A stretch of 64,000 bases of DNA from an uncultured Chloroflexota bacterium (GTDB taxonomy: Bacteria; Chloroflexota; Anaerolineae; Anaerolineales; Anaerolineaceae): positions 1 to 64,000 of the forward strand of contig CACYHU010000041.1 in assembly GCA_902774215.1 (NCBI GenBank), written 5' to 3'. Of the stretch, positions 36,018 through 45,137 are shown piece by piece. Below the pieces are notes generated by a model. That model searched no databases, was not told the DNA's origin, and worked only from the letters and a program-made list of their open reading frames with translations. Position 1 is the stretch's first letter. The number at the start of each line of letters is the position of its first letter. The position numbers and the translations under genes were made by a program.

Positions 36018-37505
36018 ATGGCGATTTCAAATACAAAACATACATCCCACAATAAAGCCGTTACTGCCCTTATACATATGATAGAAGGACTTACTCAAAC
36101 AAATCAAATTCAAAATCAGCAGAAACCGGCTGCAAGGGAGGCAGCTCCGGCCGGCAACTCACAAAACACGAAAAAAAAGATTTCTGCCAATAAAGCTGTG
36201 ATCCCTGTCATCATCGTCCTGGCAATTCTCCATATTATCATCATTGCGCTGATCATGCTCATCAGCAAATCGAGCAACGCACTTGCCGCGAACCAACGCA
36301 ACGCAGGGATATATACCTCTGAAGCCACGGCGATCACGACCAACACAATGCAGCTTTCGGAAACATCAAGTGCCTATATTCTCATGCCCGTTAGAGAAAA
36401 CGGTGAAATCAATTTTCAGCCGCTGCAGACCTATGCGGGTGCTTTTTTCTCCGATAACCGAAGTAAAAATGTACTGGAAAGGTTCAGGGGCTATGATGTC
36501 AGTGAGCCGGTTCGGGAGGTGCTTGCTGAAGCCTCCGAAAGTTCGGAATTCATGGTCGCGTCCCAGCTTCACGCACTTTCGCTGATGAACAGTATCTACC
36601 CGCTGCCAGACGTTGAACCTGTCAACCGGATCCCGCTGACAGAACTTACTGATGATGAGAAAAACATGTCCAATGAGCAGAAAATATTGCTTGCTGAATC
36701 ATTAATGTTCGGGACTGAATATACAAGCAGCAGGGGCATTGTTAATAGTAAAGTGAATCAGGCGATCGGTATGATCCAGGGTGTATCCCAGGCAAGGACA
36801 GCAGAAATGGCTCAGCTCGTTGACAGACTCCGCACGATCATGTGGTGGACAACATCCTCCATTGTAGTTATCCTGACACTCACTTTTGTTATGCTTTACA
36901 AATGGATCCTGAATCCCCTGGGAGAGTTTACCGAAACGATCCCGACCGGTAATTTACTGGATGAAGAAAAAGGTTTTAAAGAAGTCACAGTTCTTGCTAC
37001 TGCTTATAACGATGTTTTGAAACGCAGGAACGCACTGGACGCCATTCTGCGCTCAGCAGCCGAAACAGACGCGCTGACGAATCTTCAGAACCGGTACAGC
37101 TTTGAACAATATATTCTGGAGTTGGAAAACAGCAGCTCCTCCATGGCTGTCTTCCTGTTTGATGTAAACTACCTGAAAAAGACGAATGATACACTCGGAC
37201 ATCTTGCCGGTGATCAGCTGATCTGCGCCGCTGCCAAATGTATTTCCGAAAACTTCGGGGAAAAATGCTACCGCTTCGGCGGAGATGAATTTGCCGCGAT
37301 CGTTGAAAACTGCACACCTTCATCCCTGCAGGAAATGATCCGGAACTTCCTGAAAGCGGAAAAGGAGAATAACGTCAGTATTTCGTACGGTTATGCATAT
37401 ACGCCTGAACTGAGCAGGACGAATTTCAAAAACCTGCTCGATGAAGCGGACCGAAACATGTACGCTCAAAAACGGGAAACCCACAAGGAACACAATCCGG
37501 AATAG
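36018..37505 (+). CDS. Membrane-bound diguanylate cyclase
   Basis: The 495-aa protein has two membrane helices (near residues 56-80 and 275-298) flanking a ~195-residue extracellular, mostly helical sensor region. A GGDEF domain follows, with the intact motif RFGGDEF (GGDEF at 421-425). It should make cyclic di-GMP in response to an external signal. The usual RxxD inhibitory site five residues before the motif is absent, so product inhibition at that site is not expected. AAGGAGAAGG precedes the ATG. Confidence 0.94.
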   Translation: MAISNTKHTSHNKAVTALIHMIEGLTQTNQIQNQQKPAAREAAPAGNSQNTKKKISANKAVIPVIIVLAILHIIIIALIMLISKSSNALAANQRNAGIYTSEATAITTNTMQLSETSSAYILMPVRENGEINFQPLQTYAGAFFSDNRSKNVLERFRGYDVSEPVREVLAEASESSEFMVASQLHALSLMNSIYPLPDVEPVNRIPLTELTDDEKNMSNEQKILLAESLMFGTEYTSSRGIVNSKVNQAIGMIQGVSQARTAEMAQLVDRLRTIMWWTTSSIVVILTLTFVMLYKWILNPLGEFTETIPTGNLLDEEKGFKEVTVLATAYNDVLKRRNALDAILRSAAETDALTNLQNRYSFEQYILELENSSSSMAVFLFDVNYLKKTNDTLGHLAGDQLICAAAKCISENFGEKCYRFGGDEFAAIVENCTPSSLQEMIRNFLKAEKENNVSISYGYAYTPELSRTNFKNLLDEADRNMYAQKRETHKEHNPE

Positions 37506-37532
37506 AACCCGGAATACAACCTGACTGATAAT

Positions 37533-37561
37533 AAAGCCCCCGGGGATTTCCGGGAGCTTTT
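37533..37561. terminator. Terminator between convergent genes
   Basis: AAAGCCCCCGG (37533-37543) pairs with CCGGGAGCTTT (37550-37560) with one mismatch and a 6-nt loop, between the cyclase and the minus-strand gene at 37582. Confidence 0.7.
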
Positions 37562-37581
37562 CATATCAATATCATGGATCC

Positions 37582-38307
37582 TTAATTCCCGAACATAGAT
37601 TTCAGCTGTCCCTCCTTCACATCGGGATAAAGCTTACACATCCATTCATAAATCTCCGCACCGGCACGGGAAGAGGGCACACGGTAGGATTCATTCACAA
37701 AGGCTTCGCCCCAGACCTCTTCCGGGCGGGAATAGACCGAGACCTCCCAGCCGTAATCTAAACCGAATTTATTTTTCTTCTGCCGAAAATCACTGATGAC
37801 CACAAAAAGCATGTTCTGCAGTGATGTCATTGTTCCTTCAAAATTTTTCTCTCCGCCTTTGCCGAATCCGGCGTCACGCCTGATCTGCCAGCCGGGCATT
37901 TCCGACACACCTGACAGACAGTCCATGACCTTTTTCTGACGGAACTGAACCTGTCCGGCATACCACAAATCCTCGAAATCACAGCCATTCCTGCGGAAGG
38001 AAAGAAAGGTCTGCAGCCAGTCGAGCGAGATCATACCTGCCTTGCCGCCGAAAAATTTTCCGTAAGCCATTTCTCTGCTGCGGGCAGCTTCCTTCCGCCA
38101 TTCCCAGGGATCGCGCTCAGGATCGCCGGTCCACCAGTAATGCGGCGCCGCATATTCCTCAACGGAAAAGCCTTCGATCTCGTTCCGAAACAAAGGCAAA
38201 AAACCGACCCGGCTGATCAGGGCGGCCATTTCATCAAAATTGTGGATACATTCCGGATCATCTTCGGGCAGACCGTACATGATCCAGGTACCGGATTCAT
38301 TTCCCAT
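37582..38307 (-). CDS. Conserved hypothetical protein (possibly AlkZ-related)
   Basis: The 241-aa soluble protein has the aromatic block APHYWWTGDPERDPWEWRKE near residues 54-73, then YGKFFGGKAGMISLDWLQTF. The general layout recalls proteins annotated as AlkZ-related, but I cannot confirm this and assign no function. It is a single gene flanked by a terminator on one side and the AT-rich island on the other. Confidence 0.82.
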   Translation of the reverse strand: MGNESGTWIMYGLPEDDPECIHNFDEMAALISRVGFLPLFRNEIEGFSVEEYAAPHYWWTGDPERDPWEWRKEAARSREMAYGKFFGGKAGMISLDWLQTFLSFRRNGCDFEDLWYAGQVQFRQKKVMDCLSGVSEMPGWQIRRDAGFGKGGEKNFEGTMTSLQNMLFVVISDFRQKKNKFGLDYGWEVSVYSRPEEVWGEAFVNESYRVPSSRAGAEIYEWMCKLYPDVKEGQLKSMFGN

Positions 38308-38337
38308 GAAGCTATTATAACATGGGCGAAATAATGG

Positions 38338-38360
38338 TCAAAGTTCAAAGTTCAAAGTTC
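38338..38360. repeat. Heptanucleotide repeat TCAAAGT
   Basis: Three exact copies of TCAAAGT plus a partial fourth sit in the spacer upstream of the minus-strand gene at 37582. A related degenerate islet in the opposite orientation (GAACTTT phase) lies at 38938-38958 on the far side of the acyl carrier protein gene. Confidence 0.75.
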
Positions 38361-38389
38361 GAAAAAACATTATCTGCCATACCCGGACA

Positions 38390-38543
38390 TTGAATTTTAT
38401 TTCGGCATATTTTTAATATTTTAATAAACGAATTTATAATTTCAAACTATTATAATCATTATTATTTTAATATTTTAAAATTTATACAATAATTATAAAT
38501 ATTTTATTATATTAATAAATTTTAAGTTTTATGTATATTAAAA
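38390..38543. other. Extremely AT-rich island
   Basis: About 150 bp with almost no G or C (runs such as TTTTAATATTTTAA and AATTATAAATATTTTATT) lie between the hypothetical gene and the acyl carrier protein terminator. No open frame, promoter pair or known RNA is recognisable. Such DNA is easily melted and often bound by nucleoid proteins. Confidence 0.6.
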
Positions 38544-38577
38544 AAAGAATATCATGATTCTGTACATGATATTCTTT
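38537..38577 (-). terminator. Intrinsic terminator of the acyl carrier protein gene
   Basis: AAAGAATATCATG (38544-38556) pairs perfectly with CATGATATTCTTT (38565-38577). Read on the minus strand, the stem is followed by a T-run, about 70 nt after the acyl carrier protein stop. Confidence 0.8.
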
Positions 38578-38648
38578 AATGTTTTGCAAATAGCCAATAG
38601 GGGAGCAGAGCGGCACGCTTAAGATGCTGCCTGCTGACCGCGAATCAC

Positions 38649-38876
38649 TTATTTGGAAAGCAGCTTCACAACATCACCGACGGTCTTGATATCCTTGGCA
38701 TCATCGTCGGAAATGGTGATGTTGAATTTTTCACTGAAGCCATCGATCAGGAAGAACTGATCCATAGAATCTGCCTTCAAATCTTCAATGAAACGGGTTT
38801 CCGGCGTAATGTTCGCGCCGTCAATTTTCAAAACATCAACAATAACACTCTTTACATCTTCAAAAACTGAATCCAT
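38649..38876 (-). CDS. Orphan acyl carrier protein
   Basis: The 75-aa acidic protein has the four-helix ACP pattern with the phosphopantetheine-attachment Ser37 in ADSMDQ (usual DSLD). ACPs carry acyl chains as thioesters. No fatty-acid or polyketide gene is adjacent, so this is not in a fab cluster; it may serve a special acylation or be the main ACP in an isolated locus. A strong GGAGGTAATT precedes the ATG. The gene is bracketed by oppositely oriented heptanucleotide islets and an AT-rich island. Confidence 0.92.
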   Translation of the reverse strand: MDSVFEDVKSVIVDVLKIDGANITPETRFIEDLKADSMDQFFLIDGFSEKFNITISDDDAKDIKTVGDVVKLLSK

Positions 38877-38937
38877 AATTACCTCCGGTTCAATATTTTT
38901 TCACCTTATGCTGATATTCTAACATAGAATTTCGGCA

Positions 38938-38958
38938 TTTGAACTTTGATCCCTGAAC
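38938..38958. repeat. Degenerate heptanucleotide repeat (TTTGAAC type)
   Basis: TTTGAAC, TTTGATC and CCTGAAC follow in tandem between the ACP ribosome-binding site and the 3' end of the Agl23-like gene. Its reverse complement contains AAAGTTC, the unit of the islet at 38338-38360. Confidence 0.55.
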
Positions 38959-38962
38959 TTTT

Positions 38963-41900
38963 TTATGGCAGCATAAACTTATTGATACGGTTGTTTTCCG
39001 TATCCGCCACCCAGATGCTGCCGTCTGGGCCCATAGTGATACCCGTCGGCATGCTGAAATGATCAATATCGCCGCCATCTGCATTCCAGGTACGCACCAG
39101 TTTTCCGCTCATATCATACTGGTGGATCAGGCTGCCTTCCGGATCTGTCACAAAAATGGCATTTGCGGCCGAAGAACCGGTGATATAGGGTTTGTTGTTC
39201 AGCGATTGTGTATACCAGGCATTGACATCAAAGACCAGCGTCACACCGTCCTTCAGTCCCTTCCCGGAAACATCAAAAACCTGTACGCGCTGATTCCAGG
39301 TATCCGCGACAGCCAGATGGTCATCATCCAGCAGCGCGATCCCGACCGGCTCATCCATTTCCCCCATGCCCATACCGGAAACACCGAATTTACGGATAAA
39401 AGTGCCATTCTCATCATAAATCATGATGCGTTTATATCCGGTATCGCAGACATAAACAATGTTTTTCGAACTTATGGCAATCGCACGCGGACCATAGAAG
39501 CTGCCGCCCGGAGCGGAGGGATCATTCGCCCGCCACTCGGTGATGAAAGCACCGTCAGGATCAAATTTGACGATGCGGTTATTCCAGGTATCAGCCACAT
39601 AGACATTGCCCTTCGTATCAACAGCGATCCCCCAGGGTTCGGAGAACCGGATACCGTTGGCACCGCCCCACTGTCCGAGATAAAGCCCGGTCTGGTCATA
39701 ATACTGGATACGGTTATTGCCGGAGTCGCAGACATAGACCCGGGATCCGTCAGGAGAGACAGCGACATTGCGCGGACGCTGCAGCTGACCGTCTCCTGTC
39801 CCGCTGTAACCGATGGAAAGCACCGGGCTCAGCTGTGTAAACAGCTTTTCTTCATCATCGATCTTGATCTCAGCAGGCGATGAAATCATCTGTCCGTCGC
39901 CAAGCGTCCAGATACGGTTCATCATATCTTTGCGGATATACATCACCATACGGGAGCTGGGTTCCCATGTTTCCCGGTACAGAGTAGATTTTCCGGTCAC
40001 CTTTGCATACTCGGAATAATCACGGTCCAGCCAGATCTTGAAAAGGGCTGAGCGCATCTGCGGATCGGTAAAAGCATTGATAATCCGCTGCGGTGTCAGG
40101 TTGAAATAATCCTGATTCGGCCACCAGAGCCGGATAAATTCATAACGATAATAATTACCTTTGACGATCGGCTCCAGCCGGGAATCCTTTGCAGTATTGG
40201 CAGTGATCACATCATAATTGCGCAGGTCACGGGTCGGATTATCCTCACCAAAATATTTCTTGTTGGTATAATCCCGAAAGTACCACCAGTAAGGATAATT
40301 CGTATCGTTGTCATAGGCAACGCTGATATTTTTTCCGACTCCTGTCTTTTTGCCGAGATCCTCGATCATCTCAAAAGCAACCTTGGAGCCCGGACCGCCA
40401 TGCGCATAAACCAGCAGCTCATTGGCGTAATCATAATTAACAAAGCTGGAAACAAAAGCAGTGCGCGTCTGCAGTGTGATCAGAACTGCCATGACACAGA
40501 GAGAAAGGACCTCCAGAACAGCCCTGCCGCGCCAATGTCGCCAGAAGTGCCGGACCATCAGCAGTCCCGCCAGCAGGAACAAAACAACAGTCACAAAGCG
40601 GAAGGTCGCACGGAGCTGCACCAGATCCTTACCGGCAAAAGGCTGCGGAATACTGTTGAATACCGCAGCTAATCCGCACCCGGCGAAAACAGCGATAACC
40701 ATTCCCGTCAGCCCGAGCAGACCGTCTTTAGAGAAAAGCCTCTTCCATGGCAGGACCAGCGGTATGGCAATATGGACTGTCAGCCACGGCATCTTCTCTC
40801 CCGCTGCCGAATACGCTGCCAGGGAAGTGATCCCCCAGTAGAGCAGGAACAAAAGTACCGGAAGCCGCTTATCCTCCTGCTGAGGTTCAGTGATCAAGTC
40901 AGGTACCATTTCTACGGCGTCGGGCTGTTCCGGAAACACGGACTCGTAATCACCCGCTTCCGTAATTTCATCCGGAACAGATTCGGAAATTACGGTATCA
41001 GCAGCGGACACCTTAACCTCATCTGCAGATCCTTCAGGTTCCGCTGTATCCTGTAATTCCGCCTCATCAGACAGGACGATCACTTCATCATCAGGCTCAT
41101 AAGATAGAATATCACCGGGTACTGTCCAGAATTTACGTTTTTTGATCGCGATAACCAGTGCCAGGATCTCATAAACAGGCAGCTGGATCAGCGCATAGTA
41201 ATAGAGAGGCTGTCCGCCGCGCTGGACAGATTGCTGTGAAATCCAGTAACCGAGTCCTCCAATGATCCCGGTAAAGAAACCGTGGATATTGGTGAAAACG
41301 GTGGTATAGAAAAACACAAAAATCATATAAAAAGCTGCCGCGCTCTTTAGAAAAACCGGGCGGTTCCACCAGATCCCTATGGCAAAAGACAACACGATAA
41401 AGACCACAAGAACAATGCCTGTATGCATTATCCCGGATGCGGAATAATCAAGCGGATCCCAACCGATCAGATGGACCGGATAAGCTGTAAGCTGGGGCAG
41501 GATCAAAGCACCCAGAAAAACGATGATGTTAAATGAAGGCGAAGTGCGGATGGTCTTCCAGCCAAGAGAACGGACAGTATAAATGATCATCCACAAAACA
41601 GCCACGATCCCGATGCCGCCAAGGATCAGCGGCAAAACAGGCAGTCCGGAACCGCCGGGCAGCATTGCTGCCAGCAGCGCGCCCAGCACAAACAAAACAC
41701 CCACCAGGAAATATGTAGCAGCATTTGCACGTTTTTTTGTGGTTTCCCAGGGCATTTTCCACAGATCGCGCAAAAACAGGAGACCGCAGAAAAACAGCAG
41801 CTGGGCACAATAAAAATAAGCCACTTCCTTAGTCGTGAACTGGAGAGCAGTCGTTACAGCGAGCAGATAAAGCGACCTGTTGTCCCTTTTTTCGTAATAA

Positions 41901-42397
41901 TGATAAAAAGCGTAAAACGTCAGAACAGCAAAGAGCTCTATAAAAGCCTCGTTCCTGGTGTACCGTCCGTAATAAAGGATGTAAGGCGAAACCAGAAAAA
42001 ACAGTCCTCCAAGCAGAGTCCCCACTCTGCCCAGATACCGGCGGAAGGCGTACAGGACAAAAATCACTGCAGCCAGGCTGAAAGCAGCTGCCGGGACCCG
42101 GGATGAAAAATCGCTGTCACCCAGTAAAAAATACGAAAGTGCCAGCATATGAAACTGGAACGGTCCGTGAGTCACCGGGCTGTGTGAATACCCTTTTCCC
42201 TGGTATAAACTATAGGCGGGAGTGACATGGTTGATCTCATCATGAGACATCACACGGGAGCCGATCAGGATAAAGCGGCTCAGTACAGCCAATATAATAA
42301 TTACCGTCAGGATCAGCTTTTCCCACGAAAAAAGCGGGAAGGCTTTCATTACCGGTTTTTCCAGCCATTCGATTTTTGTATTGTTCGCTTCGTTCAT
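38963..42397 (-). CDS. Agl23/TIGR03663-type GT-C membrane protein fused to an NHL propeller
   Basis: The 1144-aa protein starts with a polytopic GT-C-like domain: MSHDEINHVTPAYSLYQGKG with the luminal Asp-Glu typical of dolichol/lipid-phosphate-sugar-dependent transferases, then VTHGPFQFH. About 14 helices extend to residue ~640, interrupted by an acidic loop (~430-510). TIGR03663 proteins are linked to lipid-linked sugar flipping in archaea and also occur in Chloroflexota. After an extracellular region, residues ~865-1144 form about six NHL blades (RPRNVAVSPDG, CDSGNNRIQYYD, VADTWNNRIVKF, VADTENNRINKF), the fifth degenerate. This suggests a surface glycosylation or binding role. Shine-Dalgarno AAGGA lies about 10 nt upstream. 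Confidence 0.9.
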   Translation of the reverse strand: MNEANNTKIEWLEKPVMKAFPLFSWEKLILTVIIILAVLSRFILIGSRVMSHDEINHVTPAYSLYQGKGYSHSPVTHGPFQFHMLALSYFLLGDSDFSSRVPAAAFSLAAVIFVLYAFRRYLGRVGTLLGGLFFLVSPYILYYGRYTRNEAFIELFAVLTFYAFYHYYEKRDNRSLYLLAVTTALQFTTKEVAYFYCAQLLFFCGLLFLRDLWKMPWETTKKRANAATYFLVGVLFVLGALLAAMLPGGSGLPVLPLILGGIGIVAVLWMIIYTVRSLGWKTIRTSPSFNIIVFLGALILPQLTAYPVHLIGWDPLDYSASGIMHTGIVLVVFIVLSFAIGIWWNRPVFLKSAAAFYMIFVFFYTTVFTNIHGFFTGIIGGLGYWISQQSVQRGGQPLYYYALIQLPVYEILALVIAIKKRKFWTVPGDILSYEPDDEVIVLSDEAELQDTAEPEGSADEVKVSAADTVISESVPDEITEAGDYESVFPEQPDAVEMVPDLITEPQQEDKRLPVLLFLLYWGITSLAAYSAAGEKMPWLTVHIAIPLVLPWKRLFSKDGLLGLTGMVIAVFAGCGLAAVFNSIPQPFAGKDLVQLRATFRFVTVVLFLLAGLLMVRHFWRHWRGRAVLEVLSLCVMAVLITLQTRTAFVSSFVNYDYANELLVYAHGGPGSKVAFEMIEDLGKKTGVGKNISVAYDNDTNYPYWWYFRDYTNKKYFGEDNPTRDLRNYDVITANTAKDSRLEPIVKGNYYRYEFIRLWWPNQDYFNLTPQRIINAFTDPQMRSALFKIWLDRDYSEYAKVTGKSTLYRETWEPSSRMVMYIRKDMMNRIWTLGDGQMISSPAEIKIDDEEKLFTQLSPVLSIGYSGTGDGQLQRPRNVAVSPDGSRVYVCDSGNNRIQYYDQTGLYLGQWGGANGIRFSEPWGIAVDTKGNVYVADTWNNRIVKFDPDGAFITEWRANDPSAPGGSFYGPRAIAISSKNIVYVCDTGYKRIMIYDENGTFIRKFGVSGMGMGEMDEPVGIALLDDDHLAVADTWNQRVQVFDVSGKGLKDGVTLVFDVNAWYTQSLNNKPYITGSSAANAIFVTDPEGSLIHQYDMSGKLVRTWNADGGDIDHFSMPTGITMGPDGSIWVADTENNRINKFMLP

Positions 42398-42429
42398 AAA
42401 TTTATTTTCCTTAAATATATTTTTAGCTG

Positions 42430-43908
42430 CTAATTGCTCTGATTGAAATACTGATAAACCGCATTCGAGATCTGTGAGGCCATCAGGTTCGTCGGATCAA
42501 ATACCAGCTGATCCGGATGATAGAAAAACATCACAAAAACATAGGTCGCTTTCGGAGAATACACGATCCCAGCGTCACTGATGTTATGGATCAGTCCGTC
42601 CCGTTCCAGGATCCAGCCATGCTTATGAGCCACCCGCACCGTCTCCGGAATACCGGCTTCCAGCAGCACCGCCGTCTTGTTTTTTGAAAGTTCTTCAAGC
42701 ATCGTCGTGCATTCCTGCTGTGTAAGACGGTCCCGGTAATATTCCTTCAGCGCTCCTCCGTTGTAGATCGAACACAGGTAAATATCATCAAGCATCATGC
42801 CCATATCGACCGCTGTCGTCTGGTTATACGCATCCGGATCGGTAAAAACATCCGTACGGGAATTCGCCGCCGTGGTATGCCGAACCAGCAGAGGAGCTCC
42901 GTTATAAAACAAGCCTCCAAGGAAGGTATTCGTATACCCCAGGTTACGCAGATCCTCGGTAAACATATTCGGTGCCATGTTGCCGCTGATCGCCTGAAGC
43001 AGATCGTCAGCCGGTGAATTCTCTGAAATTTCGATCATCAGCTCCAGACTGCGCTGCATATTTGGCGGCAGGGGCAGATCCCTGTTGGCAAAAGTATAGA
43101 CCATGATCGGGACCTTGATCGTTGAAGCCGCTGTGAATGAAATACCGGTCGGAACAGACTGCATTTCATTAAAGGCAATATTGATCTCATTCCTGCGGTC
43201 GAGATCCAGAATATAAAATTCAGCCGCACCGTCAAACTCATTCTGCTGCAGGATCTGCCGGATCATATATTCCAGGCTGAGAGCGGAGGCCTGCGGCGGG
43301 GTCGTACGGTTATACGGCAGGATCACACGCCGCTCATTGGAAGAGCGCAAAGCCTGCTGGATCAGCGTAATCGAGCGGTTGATATCCAGTTCCCGTCCGG
43401 ATTCCCCTTGTGAAAAACCGACAGAGCCCTGGACCGGGATCGGTGCCTTGGCTGTCAAATCATACCGGGGAACAATTTCATTTATCAGGTAGTCACGGAG
43501 ACGTTCTTCAGAAATGGAAGCGGAAAGCGGAACAGGCTGGGGTTTCGGCAGTGAGTTCCAGATATAGTTCCAGAAATCTTCCCAGAAACCGCGCCGTGTA
43601 CGCTGCAGATCAGCCGCCGCAAGCATCGTTTCAAGATTCAGCGAAAAACCAATGGAGGTCGGACTGACCTGAATAACAGAATCGCCGTAAACCATCTCAA
43701 TGGGAATACCGTAAGCACGAATCAGCCGCTCCGCTGCCTGTGTAGAATTCAGGCCGCCTACAGGAATGTTCCCAATCGTCAGGTCGAGCGGATAATTGGA
43801 ACGCATCTGACTGTAGCGGATCAGCTGAAAGCCTGTCAGCACAAATGACAGGAAAATCAGCCCCAAAGAGACCCAGGATAAAATGGCGAGTGTGTTTCTG
43901 CTTCTCAT
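42430..43908 (-). CDS. Membrane-anchored serine hydrolase of the beta-lactamase/PBP fold
   Basis: The 492-aa protein has an N-terminal membrane anchor (residues 8-30) and a ~150-residue extracellular region resembling peptidoglycan-binding-4 modules (IPVGGLNSTQAAERLIRAYG). A class A beta-lactamase-like domain follows, with SxxK in TAASTIKVP, SEN in SENSPADDL (in place of SDN) and HKHGW in place of KTG. The changed third motif argues against a drug-resistance beta-lactamase and for a cell-wall or related hydrolase. It is encoded 33 nt upstream of the Agl23-like gene and may be co-transcribed with it. Confidence 0.88.
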   Translation of the reverse strand: MRSRNTLAILSWVSLGLIFLSFVLTGFQLIRYSQMRSNYPLDLTIGNIPVGGLNSTQAAERLIRAYGIPIEMVYGDSVIQVSPTSIGFSLNLETMLAAADLQRTRRGFWEDFWNYIWNSLPKPQPVPLSASISEERLRDYLINEIVPRYDLTAKAPIPVQGSVGFSQGESGRELDINRSITLIQQALRSSNERRVILPYNRTTPPQASALSLEYMIRQILQQNEFDGAAEFYILDLDRRNEINIAFNEMQSVPTGISFTAASTIKVPIMVYTFANRDLPLPPNMQRSLELMIEISENSPADDLLQAISGNMAPNMFTEDLRNLGYTNTFLGGLFYNGAPLLVRHTTAANSRTDVFTDPDAYNQTTAVDMGMMLDDIYLCSIYNGGALKEYYRDRLTQQECTTMLEELSKNKTAVLLEAGIPETVRVAHKHGWILERDGLIHNISDAGIVYSPKATYVFVMFFYHPDQLVFDPTNLMASQISNAVYQYFNQSN

Positions 43909-44004
43909 AATCGATCAAAAAGCGAATGATATTATTCGCATTATAAACATGACAAAACTAATTTTACCATTCCGGAGAAAAAAACTATAATTTCATATGT
44001 ACTT

Positions 44005-44031
44005 TTGACATTTTACAAAAGCTATTATAAT
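44005..44031 (+). promoter_or_regulatory. Promoter candidate upstream of the recombinase-like gene
   Basis: An exact TTGACA at 44005-44010 is followed by an exact TATAAT at 44026-44031 with a short 15-bp spacer; TAATAT at 44028-44033 would give 17 bp. The gene starts about 100 nt downstream. Confidence 0.5.
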
Positions 44032-44138
44032 ATTATAGATGTCAGACAATACCGGACAATTTTATCAAAGTTTTTTATTTATTATGCTGTCCGGCGTCGG
44101 AATAGAATAACTCTCTATTATATGAGAAAGGACGGTAC

Positions 44139-45065
44139 ATGTACAATAGCAGCGCGGTTACAAACCAGTTTATCAATGCTGACTCTACTTTTCCTGTCGT
44201 AATCCGTGCATGGGAAGGATATCTGAGCGATCAGAATAAATCCATTTATACTATCAAGGCGTTCAAAGGGGATATTCAACTGTTAGCTTCCTATTTTTCT
44301 CCGGATAAAACTGTCGGATCAGTCTCAACAAAGGATCTCACCAATTTTTTAGATTGGATGAACAATGAGCGGAAGGTTCCCTGCAGTCCCAAAACAAATT
44401 CACGCAGGATCACTTCCATCAAATCTTTTTTCAAATGGCTGAAGACTTTCGGCATAATTGAAGAAGATCCGGCAGCCGCCATTGACCAGAAACCGGTAGA
44501 GTCACCGCTCCCGGAGATCCTGACAAAGGATGAGGTCGACCGCGTTATCGCTGCAGCGAATGCCTACCGTACACAGAAGAAACCGGATGCCCGGAACCTC
44601 CTTCTGCTTGAGCTTCTGCTCGCGACCGGTATAAAAAAGAGCGAGACACTGGGAATTTCCAGGAACCATATTGAACGGGATGATCCCGAAAAACCCAGGC
44701 TGCATGTCCGCTATGCCAATACAGGCAGCCGTGCAAAGGAACGCACGATAGATCTCCCTGCTTCATGGCTGGAGATTTACGATGAGTATCTGGCACAGTA
44801 CCGCCCGACGGATAAGATTTTCCCCTGGTCTCCCCGCCGTCTTGAATATTTACTGGAAGATATCGGCCGGGACGCGGGGCTGACAAAACATTTGTCTTTT
44901 GCCATGTGCCGCTGGACCTGCTTTGTTAGGGATTTTGTTGAAAAAGTTCCACTGGAAGTCATCCGTTCCAAGATGGGTGTTTCACAGGTACAATGGCGGG
45001 ATATTTTCAATAAACTTAAAGTGCTTGCAGATACCTATAACGGTACCGCAGAGCCTGCCGAATAA
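44139..45065 (+). CDS. Tyrosine-recombinase-fold protein lacking the catalytic residues
   Basis: The 308-aa protein has the SAM-like core-binding domain (WEGYLSDQNKSIYTIKAFKG at 25-44, then SPKTNSRRITSIKSFFKWL) and a catalytic-like domain of XerC/phage-integrase type. Key residues are changed: first Arg is Lys166 (ATGIKKSE), the HxxR His is Ala255 (AMCR258), the second His is Val281 (MGVS for LGHS) and the Tyr nucleophile is Phe290 (DIFNKL for QIYTHV). The beta-strand Lys200 and Arg258 remain. It should bind DNA but not cut it. AAAGGA precedes the start; no mobile-element genes are nearby. Confidence 0.9.
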   Translation: MYNSSAVTNQFINADSTFPVVIRAWEGYLSDQNKSIYTIKAFKGDIQLLASYFSPDKTVGSVSTKDLTNFLDWMNNERKVPCSPKTNSRRITSIKSFFKWLKTFGIIEEDPAAAIDQKPVESPLPEILTKDEVDRVIAAANAYRTQKKPDARNLLLLELLLATGIKKSETLGISRNHIERDDPEKPRLHVRYANTGSRAKERTIDLPASWLEIYDEYLAQYRPTDKIFPWSPRRLEYLLEDIGRDAGLTKHLSFAMCRWTCFVRDFVEKVPLEVIRSKMGVSQVQWRDIFNKLKVLADTYNGTAEPAE

Positions 45066-45090
45066 TCAGAAACTTCAGAAACATTAAAAT

Positions 45091-45119
45091 AACAGGGTCG
45101 GAATTCCGACCCTGTTTTT
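45091..45119. terminator. Bidirectional terminator
   Basis: AACAGGGTCGG (45091-45101) pairs perfectly with CCGACCCTGTT (45106-45116) around AATT, followed by Ts. It lies between the recombinase-like gene and the convergent carbamate kinase gene. Confidence 0.9.
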
Positions 45120-45137
45120 CTCATAATCTTAAAGAAA

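Noticed and set aside
42430..43908. Class A beta-lactamase (antibiotic resistance)
   Set aside because: SDN is changed to SEN, KTG is changed to HKHGW, and the protein is membrane-anchored with a wall-binding-like region.
44139..45065. Active XerC-type recombinase or phage integrase marking a mobile element
   Set aside because: Tyr nucleophile and both active-site His are replaced, and no att repeats, tRNA or phage genes are nearby.
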